Assembly: GCF_003473485.1 (NCBI RefSeq)
Contig: NC_053047.1
Coordinates: 34,706,972 to 34,770,971, forward strand
DNA length: 64,000 bases
Origin: Medicago truncatula
Lineage: Eukaryota; Streptophyta; Magnoliopsida; Fabales; Fabaceae
Direction of reading: 5' to 3'
Part shown: piece by piece, positions 45,858 to 57,292 of the stretch
How positions within the stretch are numbered: position 1 is the stretch's first letter
Layout: the number at the start of each line of letters is the position of its first letter
Made by a program: the position numbers and the translations under genes
The notes under the pieces: model-generated
Told to the model about the DNA's origin: nothing
The model's input: only the letters and a program-made list of their open reading frames with translations
Databases searched by the model: none

Positions 45858-46930
45858 GTGATGAAAACATATCTTGAAGCCTTAGACCTTTGGGAAGTTG
45901 TGGAAGAAGAATATGAAGTGGAGTCATTGCCGGAAAATCCAATGGCGGCTCAAATGAAGATTCATAAAGAAAAGAAGACAAGGCAGGCCAAAGTTGAATC
46001 ATGTCTATTCAATGCGGTGTCAAGCACAATATTTACAAGAATCATGAACTTGAAATCCGCAAAAGACATCTGAGACTACATCAAATAAGAATATGATGGA
46101 AATTAAAGAACCAAAAACATGCGGATACTCACCTTGATTCGGGAGTTCGAGATGCTGAAAATGAAGGTGGCAGAAACCATAAAAGAGTACTCAGATAAGT
46201 TGCTGATTGTTGTTAACAAGGTGAGATAACTTGGTAATGATTATTTTTCTGATGAAAGAATTGTGCAAAAAACTCTGGTTTCTATGCCTGAGAGATATGA
46301 ATCAAAAATTTCTTCATTTGAAGAAACAAACGATTTATCGCTAATTTCCTTGGTATAATTGGTGAATGCATTCCAGGCACAAGAACAGAAGAATGATGAG
46401 AGGAGAAAATGTCCATAAAATGTTCATTGTATGTGATATCCATGGAGCATCAAGAAGAAGATCAACTTTTTGTTGCAACATGTTTTGCTACAAGCAATAG
46501 TTTGTGACTCGTGGTTACTTGACAGCAGATGCACAAATCACATGACCAATGATCATAAGCTCTTTAAAGAGGTTGAAAAAAATCGTTGTTTCGAAAGTAA
46601 AAACTGAAAATGGTGATTTCAACTCAGTCAAGGGAAATTGGACTGTTGCTATTGAAAGCTTATCTGGTATGTGATATATTTATGAATGTTTTATTTGTTC
46701 TTGACATTGATCAAAATTTGTCTAGTGTTCCACAACTTATTGAAAAGGGCTTCAAAAACATATTTGCAGACAATGTTTGCTTGATCAAAGGTGTTAAAGG
46801 CAGAGATGTATTTAAAATTAAAACAAGAGCTAAATGTTATGCTCTAAATCAGCCAATAAAGGAGGTGATGCCATAAACTTCTGAATATTTTGATGATGAC
46901 ATAGAGGATGTTCCAATTAGAAGAAGCAAT
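45858..46930 (+). pseudogene. Copia gag (UBN2-like) and start of pol, heavily broken
   Basis: First frame: MKTYLEALDLWEVVEEEYEV and LFNAVSSTIFTRIMNLKSAKDI, the gag N-terminus, stop near 46073. Then in the same general order: ILTLIREFEMLKMKVAETIKEY and FSDERIVQKTLVSMPERYE with several stops, the protease-side box DSWLLDSRCTNHMTN (about 46500-46545; Gly of the usual DSGC is Arg), and SSVPQLIEKGFKNIFADNVCLIKGVKG (pre-integrase region, to 46876). A final EDVPIRRSN segment follows. Integrase, reverse transcriptase and 3' LTR are missing. Dead. Confidence 0.8.
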
Positions 46931-47230
46931 AAGATTTTGGTGAAAGAGTTCAAAGTTGTTAACTTAGACCTTCATATTTTTGTCCCGATGAAAATATGTC
47001 CACTTGCTAACTTAAACCTTCATGATTTTAGGTTGGTTTAAATTAGCAAACTATATACACACAATGTGGATCAATACACATTGTAACACTCACTTCTTCC
47101 GTTCAATTTTACTATTCACAAAATGTTGAGTTTCCATATTCTTTATTCTCTAAATTCATATTGTAAAACATGTTTGATTTCAAGCAAACAATCCTGACAT
47201 GTGATGTAAGAGTACTTGATAAGAAAGGAG
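46931..47230. other. Non-coding flank after the truncated copia element
   Basis: No domain recognised. The copia element is not resumed. Confidence 0.4.
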
Positions 47231-47412
47231 AAATGATATTTGTACAGCCACGCACGTTATAACAACTTTTTTACAATTTTCTCTCTCATACTCATATTAT
47301 ATTTTTATTCTCTCTCTTCATTTTTCTCTCTTTATTATTTTGGACCAATAAGAAGAAAGCAAATGAAAGTTGTCATTAAAGATGTCACAAATTATTTTAC
47401 AAATATCACTAC
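47231..47412. mobile_element. MITE, GATATTTGTACA family (second copy)
   Basis: GAAATGATATTTGTACAGCC left and the mirrored TTTTACAAATATCAC right, with interior ATTCTCTCTCTT and AATGAAAGTTGTCATTAAAG as in 14951-15112. Confidence 0.7.
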
Positions 47413-50400
47413 TCACAAGAAAGACAAAAATTTAAATTTTTTATTGAATTTGAAAAAACAATTTTCTAACCTCTATAAAGTTGAATAAATATTTATCCGC
47501 AAAGGTGTTACACAACCGACAATATCAACATTATTAGATCGAATATCTTTTGTGGTGTTTTTCGGAAGCTTCCACTTTTTTTTTTTTTTGGTGTTAACTC
47601 TCCGGTTTTCAAGGGAAAGATGCCCTGGTAATTTGGAGTTCCATCAATAGCTAAGTAAAATCTGACAAAAAATTGTTTCATCTTAGAGTCAAACTCAAGT
47701 TTTTCTCAACTCATTTACCACTTGAACTCAATTGTTTGGTCCCCAAATCTTCAACTTTTTGTATTGAGTGTTGTATTGGTGATTCGGACTAAAAAATAAG
47801 TTGAATAAGTATTTTCCAACACATTTTTTTTATAGACAAATGTTTAATTATTATGTTAGCATTTTTTCCCTACTTTGCTAGGTTTTTTTTTTAGTTTAAT
47901 TTATATTTGTAACCGTACCTACAAAAGTTTTATTCATGTATCTACTAATGTGTTTCATTTATCAAATTAAAAATACTTGGTTTCTCATGCTTCATTAATT
48001 TATATGCCAACACATATTAGATTTGTAAAACTTTCGTACTAGTACATATAAATTAAACTCTTGAACTTTAGACCACTAACTCATCACTTCCTTTAATAAC
48101 CTCGCATTATTAAGAGGTTTGAAGTTTGAACATCCATTGCTTGTCCTTAAAAGAATCATAAATCAAATCACCCTTCCCTCTTTTACCCATCTCCATCCTC
48201 GCCCACCCCGTCTGTAAAAGAATAATGTTGTTTACACTTCACTCAATACTAAAAAACATCAGTAATTTATTAATATAACCTCATCGGCAGTTAACTATCG
48301 ATGAATTTTAATCGGCGGCAGTTAACTGTCGATGAACATTTACGTCTTTTTCTAATGTGTTTCAATCTTGTTAGAAGCGTACACACCAATTTTCTCCGTA
48401 AATTCATAACATTTCACGTGCTTCTACCCCTCTATTATATTGTGCTAATGTCTGTTTGCTTTTTGAAGTTATTGCACTCCAAGTGATATGCCGACCCTTT
48501 TGTTGTCAGCACTATTCCAACCTTTTGTGGTTTGTATTTTATCTATTCCTGGCCCACATATTTGTCTATGTTGCAAGAGAAATTAAACTTCTAAATTTAT
48601 CAAGATTTACATTTATTTAGTTTTTCTTTTTAAGTTTTAGGTATAAAGTTTCCACTGATCATTTGCTTAAGAAATCAAAATAACATACAACTTTGATCAA
48701 TCTATTGTTATTACACTATGTAGCGTAGGCACCATATCTGACTCCTCCAAACATTCATGATATATTTGAATTGATGATTTATGATGAAATAAAGGAAATT
48801 GCATGACAAAAAAAATATAAAAACATTTTTTTAAACTATGTAGCTTGTTATATTCCTTTAAATTCCAATCCATTCTATCCTATCATATACCTGAAATTTA
48901 TACAAAATCTAAGGTATTAAGTATACATATTTTCTCACTTATATGATGTTCAAACATTAATTTTTTCTTCTTCATATAGTGTGAGATTTTTACTCTAGCA
49001 AACAATCTTTTCCCAAGCAAAATTCAGGAGAAAATGATGCATACCAACATATAACTAAGAGTAACCACATAAGCGACTTGAATACCATGTTTTCATCTAC
49101 AACCTATTTATATGATGCTCAACATACCCATTTTTTCTTTCAATGTGAAACTTTTACTCCCACTTGACAAACTAGCAACTATGCCGTTTTTCTTGAATAT
49201 ATAATATCTTACGAATTATTTTAATTTTCATTTTTTTTATACATATTTTTCTCCTTAATGTATTTCTGTTTAAATAAAATTAATTATAAGTTTTTGAATT
49301 GTCAATGCTAAGCATTTTTATAACTATTAGTTTTTGATTCATAAATTGTACATAAAGTTAATATGCACATATCATAATGTTTTTTTGGCTACAACGTATA
49401 GGAATGTCTTATTGTTACAAATCATTTTTGCAATTTTTTAATTTTTTAAGATCTTATTTCAGTAATGCGTTTATAATCTCTTTCAAATAAAATTTCTATA
49501 TATATATTTTTTTTATAAATTAGATTAAATAGTATTGTTTTAGTGAACATGATTCAGTTGGCAACAACGAGATATTGTGATATGCACGTATTATCGCAAC
49601 GAGTGGATACAACATGATATCTAAGTGAACCTTCCTTAAAAAAAATGATATCTAAGTGAACCTACCAGGACAACCTTTTTACGTTATCATTTTACCTTTT
49701 TGTAATTTTTATTATTACAAAAAATGGCCACAAATAATAATAAATTATGATTTATATAATTTATTTATATTATTTTAATATTTTAAAATTACTAAATTAA
49801 ATAATGCAAATGCTTTGCTTTTGCATGCCTTAAAATTATATATTACATATGTAATCAGTTTTTATGCCCGTGATGGTATATATAAAAAATAATGTAAAGC
49901 ATAGAGTTATACCTCAAATTTAAATTCTTCAAAAAGAAAAACATCAAATTTAAAAGTACAATAATTGGTCTATTTGTAATGTCAATTTCGAGTTTTGTTT
50001 GATAGTTACCCCAAGCAATATAGCCAGGAACGTGGACCAATAACGACATACCAAATGTCCTAAGACACAACATAATATCTCAAACATGCCACAAGAGCCA
50101 TTATCAACTTTTTGTTTCATTATTTTATATTAAAGTAAACAAAAAAGCAATTAACGGACAAACTATCACCATAGATGCCAATAAAGGTTATACACGTTTA
50201 CATAAATGATTGAATATTTTCTGCATATTATTTATGAAGCCGACAACATTCACTTTTCTTTCTTTTTAGTAGTTTAGTGGTTAAAGTTCACCTTTTTTAA
50301 GGAGAATAAGTTAGGTGTTTGAGGTTCGAAAATTCCAACCCCTGCATATAATCATGCATGTTCCTGCCAACATTTACGCTAATGCTCTTGAGAGTATTCA

Positions 50401-50640
50401 TTTCAATTGCTAATATATCTATAAGTTGTTACTATTATTGTTGAGGTCTTAAAATGAATCTCCTATGGTATAAAAACCTTTTTTATAAATCGAATGAGTG
50501 TTATCCATAACATTAACAAATTAATTTCTAGAATGTCGTGAGGGTCGGGAAAGTTTTAAGATGACATCAAAGACTATTCGTAATTGCCGCCTTTTGACTA
50601 CTTCAGTCAATCTTAAGATGTTAATCCTATGCGCGTTGAG
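47413..50640. other. Gene-free repeat-rich interval
   Basis: No coding region recognised. Contents: a CGGCAGTTAACTATCGATGA unit repeated with one change at 48285 and 48313 (core GCAGTTAACTGTCG nearly palindromic); a TGATATCTAAGTGAACCT repeat (about 49616 and 49648); a tRNA-like SINE unit at 50268-50365. The rest is A/T-rich. Confidence 0.45.
50268..50365 (+). repeat. tRNA-derived SINE-like unit
   Basis: AGTAGTTTAGTGGTTAAAG (A-box-like) and GAGGTTCGAAA (B-box-like), followed by TTCCAACCCCTGCATATAAT as in the unit at 30840-30940. Confidence 0.5.
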
Positions 50641-50646
50641 AGTTTG

Positions 50647-50650
<4 letters not shown>

Positions 50651-50716
<66 letters not shown>
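50651..50716. repeat. (AT)33 microsatellite upstream of AKR copy 2
   Basis: Uninterrupted AT run, 450 bp before the start codon at 51169. Prone to length variation. Confidence 0.95.
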
Positions 50717-50719
<3 letters not shown>

Positions 50720-51168
50720 GTGATACACACTAAATATCTTTATAAATAAGAAACATTTCTCAGCTTAAATTTCAGTTTTCATAAGTTGAAATATATCAGA
50801 CCAAATTCTAAAAAGTTATAATTATGTAAAACCAATCATTAACTTTCTTATCAATAGTAAACTATAAAGGGTTACGATATTAACTAATAATTCAAGAAAA
50901 TAGAAACATTGAATATAACTATATACATCCATATAGCGTTGGATATCGAACACGTCTTCAAACTGAAGTGTTGGTTTTTCATAGATAGATAAAATTACTT
51001 ACCTTTCACACCCAAAATACTTTTATCCTTAAAAATAATTTTGTTAACTTTTCCCACCACCACATATCACCACAAACCACTTTATATAGATGAAGTGCCA
51101 CCAATCGCCAATCATGCATTTTTTGTAGAGCTAAAAGAAAAAGGAAAAAAAAAACAAGAAAGAAAAAC

Positions 51169-54100
51169 ATGGCAGGAAACAAAATTCCAGAAGTGTTATT
51201 GAATTCAGGACACAAAATGCCAGTCATAGGAATGGGAACTTCAGTAGACAATCGTCCATCAAATGATGTTCTTGCTTCAATCTTTGTTGATGCAATCAAA
51301 GTTGGTTATCGCCATTTTGATTCTGCTTCTGTGTATGGAACAGAAGAAGCCATAGGTATGGCTGTGGCAAAAGCTTTAGAACAAGGTCTTATTAAGAGTA
51401 GAGATGAACTTTTCATCACTTCAAAGCCATGGAACACTGATGCAGATTATGATCTTATTGTTCCAGCTCTCAAAACCACATTAAAGTAAGCTATATATGA
51501 ATCTATAAACTCATTCTTTAGTTTGTTTTGTTGAAGCTAATGTTAATTAGCTTTACTTTATCTTTTACTTAGCTTTTCTGTTTTCATTTGCTATCTTTTA
51601 CTTTTACTGTCACTGTAGTTTTTTTTTTCCTTCTGTTTTTATTCCTTTCACATATACATTTTTTGGCTATTGGTCCTTTATTGTTTCTTTTGGTCTTTTG
51701 AATATCTTTTTATTTTGGAATTTATCTCAATAATAAGTAGAACATTTGATTTTAATAGAGTAAACAATCAAATTAGTCTCTGACTTTGTAGACCGCATTC
51801 AAATAAGTCTATGACTTTATGAATATTTCAAAAAGTCCCCAAATCTTTTAATTTTAGTCATATTAGTCCTTCAAAGATTATGCTAGGGATTAAATTGATA
51901 GTAAGTGGATAAACTTTGGGATTAAATTAGTAAGTTGTTAAAATATGGACTGGATTGATAGTAAATGGTTAAATATAGGGACCGATTCAAGAATTTAATA
52001 GAATCGAGGATCATTTTGAAATATTCACAAAATCAAATACTAATATGTCTACTTGATTTTATGGTGGTATTGGTTTGGAACCTGAGAGTGTGCTCCTCCT
52101 CGAGGTCTCAGATTCAATTCTCTCCGGTGTCAATTTGGGTGGACTAATTTAGCTTTAAAAAAAAAAAAAATACCTCCCATACTGACTATGGAAGGACTAA
52201 AATGAATATTATGCAAATATTACACGTGGACCACTAATTTCAACATATCAAATTTTACAGGAACTAAACAACAATAAAAGGACTAAAAACAAAAAAGTGT
52301 GTATTTCCATGGATTTAGAACAACTTTTTTACAATAACTAAAGGTGAAATGTGGTATATTTACATGGTAAGAAACATATTTAGTTAAAATTAGTTACAAA
52401 ACTACCACATTGTTTGAAATCGATGTCCTGTTTTCGGTGTTTGTATAAGAAAGTTCTTTCTATTCGATGTTTCTTGTACAAATCTTTAAAAAGGGGAAAA
52501 TATTGAAAACAAAGGGACAACTTTGTAAACAAATGTGGAAACATAAAATCTTATATCATTGTGACCAATGGTTGAGCTCAAATCGTTAATAAGTATCCGA
52601 CGAATTGTTTGGTAAAATCCGAGTTCAAACTTGTTTGGAACAATTTTTGATAGACTTTACCTACCCTTGACGGAAATCTGAATTACTCCCTCCGTCCTAA
52701 AATATAAGCAAAAAAGACCAATTTTTATGTTATTATTATGTTTTTTCAAAGAAATCATATTTTTCAATGTAAAATTAAATGCAAATTGAATTCAATTTGT
52801 TCTCCTTTTTATTTTCTCCATAATTTTTAACCAATGAGAATTATTTTTACATTTTTCCATGAAACTTATTCCAAGGAGAACACAAAAAATTATACCTCAA
52901 ATCACTAAGTGTTAGTTTTCTTAATAAGTGTGAATTAGTGTTTTTTCTTATAAATTAGGACGGAGGGAGTACCAAGGTTTCTTTTCCCTAAAAATTGGAG
53001 GATTAAGACAAAAAGTAAATTAAAGGGTATGTTTTGCACATATATTTTCTTACCATGATTGTTTCTTAACTGCTTCTATGTGCTATGTACAATGTTGTTT
53101 AGAAAACTGGGAACGGAGTATGTAGATCTTTATCTGATTCATTGGCCAGTAAGACTGAGACATGATCTTGAAAACCCAGTCATATTTACCAAAGAAGATT
53201 TACTTCCCTTTGATATAGAAGGGACATGGAAAGCTATGGAAGAGTGTTATAAGTTAGGCTTAGCAAAGTCCATTGGCATATGCAATTATGGTACCAAAAA
53301 ATTGACTAAACTCTTGGAAACTGCTACCATCACCCCTGCAGTGAATCAGGTATGTATTATAATGTGATCACCCATTTTTGTACACTGTTATCAAAATGGT
53401 CTTGTAACCTTTGGAAGTCATGTTTAGGATTGTTAACAAAAACTAAAAATAGAATCGATCCGTTAAATTAAACAGAAAAAAGTTGAGTTGTGACTGACAC
53501 AATTGACGAGCTAAACTGAATCAGTCCGGTTCAACTCAGTTCGTGAACTATTCATCACAATTTGGTTCATTACCTTGATGTTCAGTTCGGTTTTTTGTTT
53601 TTTAAAATAATTCTAATATTCAATCCGGTTCTATTTATAGTTTTTATTTCAACAGTCCAAGTTATCAGTTAAAAATAGCAATTTGGTGCAATTCGGTTTA
53701 CAAAGAATCAGTTTGGTTCGATAAAATACAGTTCTGTTTTTTTGTAAAGATAGTTCCATTTCGGAACCACTAAACCAGTACACATAACATTTATAACAGT
53801 TTGGTACGAACTAGCAAAAGTTCGGTTCAATTTTATCGAACTGTTATGACGGTTCAGCTTTTCTCATTATCTGAACCATAAATGAACACTCCTACTCATG
53901 ATTATGAAGTTAAATGATGGTTTCTTTTTCAGGTGGAGATGAATCCTTCTTGGCAGCAAGGGAAACTGAGGGAATTTTGCAAGGAGAAAGGAATTCATGT
54001 TAGTGCTTGGTCAGCTCTTGGAGCTTATAAGGTTACTTGGGGTTCAGGAGCTGTCGTGGAGAATCAAATTCTTCAAGACATAGCAGCTGCTAAAGGGAAG

Positions 54101-54481
54101 ACTACAGCTCAGGTAAATTATATATGGTCATGTATATGATAAAAGTGTTGTTATTTTGTTCAACCCTTACGAGTTACGACATTTCTGCTATAGCGAACAT
54201 ATAGTGTTGCGATATTAATTCATGTCATGATGGCCACATTATGATATCATTTCCAGGTTGCACTCAGATGGGTGTACCAAATAGGATCAAGTGCAATGGC
54301 CAAAAGCTTTAACAAGGAGAGGATGACACAAAACCTTGAAATATTTGATTTTGAGCTGAGTGAAGATGATTTGGAGAAGATTAAGCAGATTCCACAACGC
54401 AGGCAATACTTAGGTGATATGTGGCTATCGGAAAATGGATCTTGCAAGACCTTAGAAGAACTTTGGGATGGAGATGTTTGA
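51169..54481 (+). CDS. NADPH-dependent aldo-keto reductase, AKR4 family (copy 2), four exons
   Basis: Exons 51169-51485, 53103-53349, 53933-54112 and 54257-54481, all GT-AG, give 322 residues. The tetrad is complete: Asp51 ([13 protein letters not shown]), Tyr56, Lys86 and His119 (LIHWP). Other landmarks: [31 protein letters not shown], and [17 protein letters not shown] for the cofactor phosphate. This copy departs from family norms in several places. SKPWNT stands where SKLWCT is usual (Pro and Asn beside the catalytic Lys). GICNYG stands for GVSNFG, altering the Ser-Asn that line the nicotinamide site. MAKSFN stands for the usual IVKSFN. Asn167-equivalent is kept. It may have an altered or lost activity, or simply another substrate. 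Exon 1 is exactly as long as in copies 1 and 3 (317 nt). Its large intron 1 (1617 nt) holds a SINE and a MITE. Confidence 0.93.
52056..52162 (+). repeat. SINE in intron 1 of AKR copy 2
   Basis: Shares GAGTGTGCTCCTCCTCGAGG and TCTCAGATTCAATTCTCT with the unit at 12730 and ends in an uninterrupted A run (about 52157-52170), the hallmark of a retroposed SINE. Confidence 0.65.
52684..52971. mobile_element. Stowaway-like MITE in intron 1 of AKR copy 2
   Basis: CTCCCTCCGTCCTA (52686-52699) and the mirrored TAGGACGGAGGGAG (52956-52969) are the classic Tc1/mariner Stowaway ends. TA on each side is the target duplication. 284 bp between the TAs, no coding. Confidence 0.9.
53425..53894. mobile_element. 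Probable MITE filling intron 2 of AKR copy 2
   Basis: A stretch rich in GGTTC/CGGTT units in both orientations (CAGTTCGGTT, TCCGGTTC, GAACTG), with loosely mirrored ends TAGGATTGTT and AACACTCCTA. No clean target duplication was found. Such GGTTCGGTT-rich elements are common in plants. Confidence 0.45.
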
Positions 54482-55489
54482 AAATTTCCTCTTAAGTCCT
54501 AACTATATTAAAGGAAAATAAAGTTCATGATTTGAAAATTATTATGTATCAGCTTTTCTTATTTCACAAGTGTCCTTGTTTGAGACCTTGAGTTGACCAA
54601 GAATGTTAGTGTGACATTCATATATGTAGCCTCAGTTATGTGGCTCTGCATAATTTGTTCCAACTTCAAATAAAGAAAAGTTTTATTCTCAAGTCATATA
54701 TGATATGATCATTGCTTTGTGATTTTTAGGTATGAACCGGGTATATCTGCGTGCAACTGCAGAGACTAGTCTCTCAAGCCGGGTGGAACCGCAATAGGTG
54801 TGAAAGCTCTCCCTCAAGAGGATTGCTTTGTAATTTGACAGATCATTTATAAATGATTATTATTGTTGAACGATATAATACTTATTCATTAAAGTGACAC
54901 TAATAGTAATTTTACAACCATTGCTTAAGAGATTTAAACACTAATCCACGAAGTCACAAAGTCAAACTCTTAGTACTGGCCTAACACCTCGTCAAATTGT
55001 TGAATAATAATAAGTAAATAAATATCATATAACAACATTAATCTTCTATATATGGTAAGTGCTAATGAATTTTTCTTGGTTAATAGCTGTTTTTTGGAAA
55101 AAAATTGAAGTGCACAATGTTTCTATTGATAGCATACCTCAGCTATATTATATATACAGATTATTAAGAATATGATATGAAATTTTGTTATACATTGAAC
55201 AAAACCCACCAACCTTAAATAAAAACTCAGTGACTAGCAATCAAACACTTGAAACATTAGCTACCTTACATTTTTCTTATTATGGACCAAGCATTTATGA
55301 TCATGGCCCAAATAGTCAATAAATTGGACTGTCTTTTATGCAACCTAAGGCGTAAAATGTGTCTTCTGAACTTTTATTTATGCAACACATTAAGGTGTGG
55401 ACACAATATAGCCACACTTCAAAGAATCAAACTCAAAGTTAGCATCCATATCTCAGAATCAATGGTGAATTGAACTAACACTAGAAAAG
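54482..55489. other. Intergenic region between AKR copies 2 and 3
   Basis: A possible polyadenylation zone lies near 54510. A GC-richer patch at 54725-54835 (CTCAAGCCGGGTGGAACCGC, TCTCCCTCAAGAGGA) looks like an antisense or diverged SINE. No gene: the 63-codon frame at 55282-55473 has no recognised domain. Confidence 0.4.
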
Positions 55490-57134
55490 ATGGAAGCAAA
55501 TAAACTCCATGAGGTGATACTAAATTCAGGGGAAAAGATGCCAATGATAGGCCTGGGAACTGCTACATCTCCACTTCCATCAAATGAAGCTCTCACATCA
55601 ATTTTGGTTGATGCCATTGATATTGGCTACAGACATTTTGATACAGCTTCTATCTATGGTACTGAAGAACCTCTAGGCGAAGCTGTGTCAAAAGCTTTAG
55701 AGCTCGGCCTCATAAAAAAAAGCGATGAAGTTTTCATTACTTCTAAGTTATGGTGCACTGATGCTCATCATGACCTTGTTCTCAAGGCTCTCAAAACCAC
55801 CCTCAAGCAAGCATTTTTCTCTCGAACTTTTTCTTTTAAGGTTGTATTTTTTCGTTCTCTAATTTTGTATCATTTTTTTCTTCGAATTGTTTAGGAATCT
55901 GAGGTTGGAGTATGTGGATCTCTACTTGATTCATTGGCCAGTCAGATTGAAAGAAGATGTTGAAGGCTTTAACTTCACAGGTGAGGATGTGATTCCCTTC
56001 GACATAAAAGGAACATGGAAAGCTATGGAAGATTGCTATAGATTAGGCTTAGCCAAGTCTATTGGTGTTAGCAACTTTGGTATCAAAAAGCTTTCCCTAC
56101 TCTTGGAAAATGCAACGATTTCACCAGCAGTTAATCAGGTATAAGAAGTAATCAAATGAATTAACAAAGTATTTGTACAAGTCATTAACCAATCAATATT
56201 ACGTTAACACTAATATATTGTGTAAGTGTAACGGTGTCTTTACGCGTGTGTCAAAAAAGCCTTTTTTTATGAAGTTAGTACTAGTTAATCCATTCTTGCA
56301 TAGAGATGAAATTCACTTAATTGGTTGAATTTCTATTATTTGGATTTAGATAGAAATGAATCCATCATGGCAACAAGGAAAACTCAGGGAATTCTGCATG
56401 AAGAAAGGAATTCATGTGTGTGCATGGTCACCATTGGGAGCATACAAAGTATTTTGGGGTTCTAATGCTGTGATGGAGAATCCTATTCTTCAGGAAATTG
56501 CTGAGGCTAGAAAGAAGAGTGTAGCTCAGGTGGAATTGATTTTATATTTCAAACTAATTTCAACAATTTTGAATTATCTTGTCCTGAACAAACTGTTTTA
56601 AAACCTTAAAATGTTAGATAAAGGGCCTCTATGGATTTCTTAGTGAAACTTATCTACAAACATAAGTACTTGTGAGGCAGATTATGAGAGCTCATCGGAA
56701 CAGCTTATGGCATGATCATAAGCTCTTTTCAGCTTATTTTTATAAGCTCTTCATGATAGTTAATGTAAATAGTTTGTTTATATGAAAACAGTTTAACTTT
56801 ATATGAAATTTTGTTATAAAAACAGCTTTTACATAAGCACTTTTAGGACAAACATCACACGCAGACTAATATATTGTGACGACTCATGTCTAACTTGTTT
56901 ACCATGCAGATAGCACTAAGATGGATACATGAGCAAGGGACAAGTGTAATTGTGAAAAGCTTCAACAAAGAGAGGATGAAACAAAACCTTGAAATATTTG
57001 ATTGGAAACTGAACCAAGAAGAATTGGACAAAATCAATAAGATTCCACAATGCAGACTATACAAGGCAGAAATGTTTTTATCTGAAAATGGACCTTACAA
57101 ATCCTTGGAAGAGCTGTGGGATGGTGACCCTTGA
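55490..57134 (+). CDS. NADPH-dependent aldo-keto reductase, AKR4 family (copy 3), four exons, GC-AG first intron
   Basis: Exons 55490-55806, 55895-56138, 56350-56529 and 56910-57134 give 321 residues. The tetrad is complete: Asp51 ([13 protein letters not shown]), Tyr56, Lys86 (TSKLWCT) and His119 (LIHWP). [26 protein letters not shown] and [18 protein letters not shown] are also present. All family motifs are in their usual form, so this is the copy most likely to be a normal enzyme. The first intron is only 88 nt and starts with GC (CTCAA then GCAAGC), not GT. The exon length (317 nt) and protein frame demand this site, since reading on adds 29 unrelated residues and a stop. Its two other introns are GT-AG. 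It lies 1.0 kb downstream of copy 2 in the same orientation. Confidence 0.93.
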
Positions 57135-57292
57135 GTAGAATCTTGTATTAAACAATCAAATGCAGCATCTTTGTTAAATATCTTAATTTGTTAGGAAGAG
57201 GTTGTTGCACTTGAAACCTGAAAAGATTAAGGGTTATGCATGTAAAATTCAAAGTGCATGGGGTTGCCACACTAACCTTTCGGTTAAGCAAT

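Noticed and set aside
50651-50716. Regulatory meaning of the (AT)n tract before AKR copy 2
   Set aside because: Simple repeats of this kind are common here (also 2690-2731). No evidence beyond position.
55490-55894. AKR copy 3 as a truncated 134-residue protein
   Set aside because: The frame past 55806 loses all similarity, and exon 2 resumes in phase at 55895 using a GC-AG intron.
28851-57134. Naming the AKR genes chalcone (polyketide) reductase
   Set aside because: All three are AKR4-type, but the N-terminal and substrate-loop sequences do not match the legume chalcone reductases I remember closely enough. Substrate left open.
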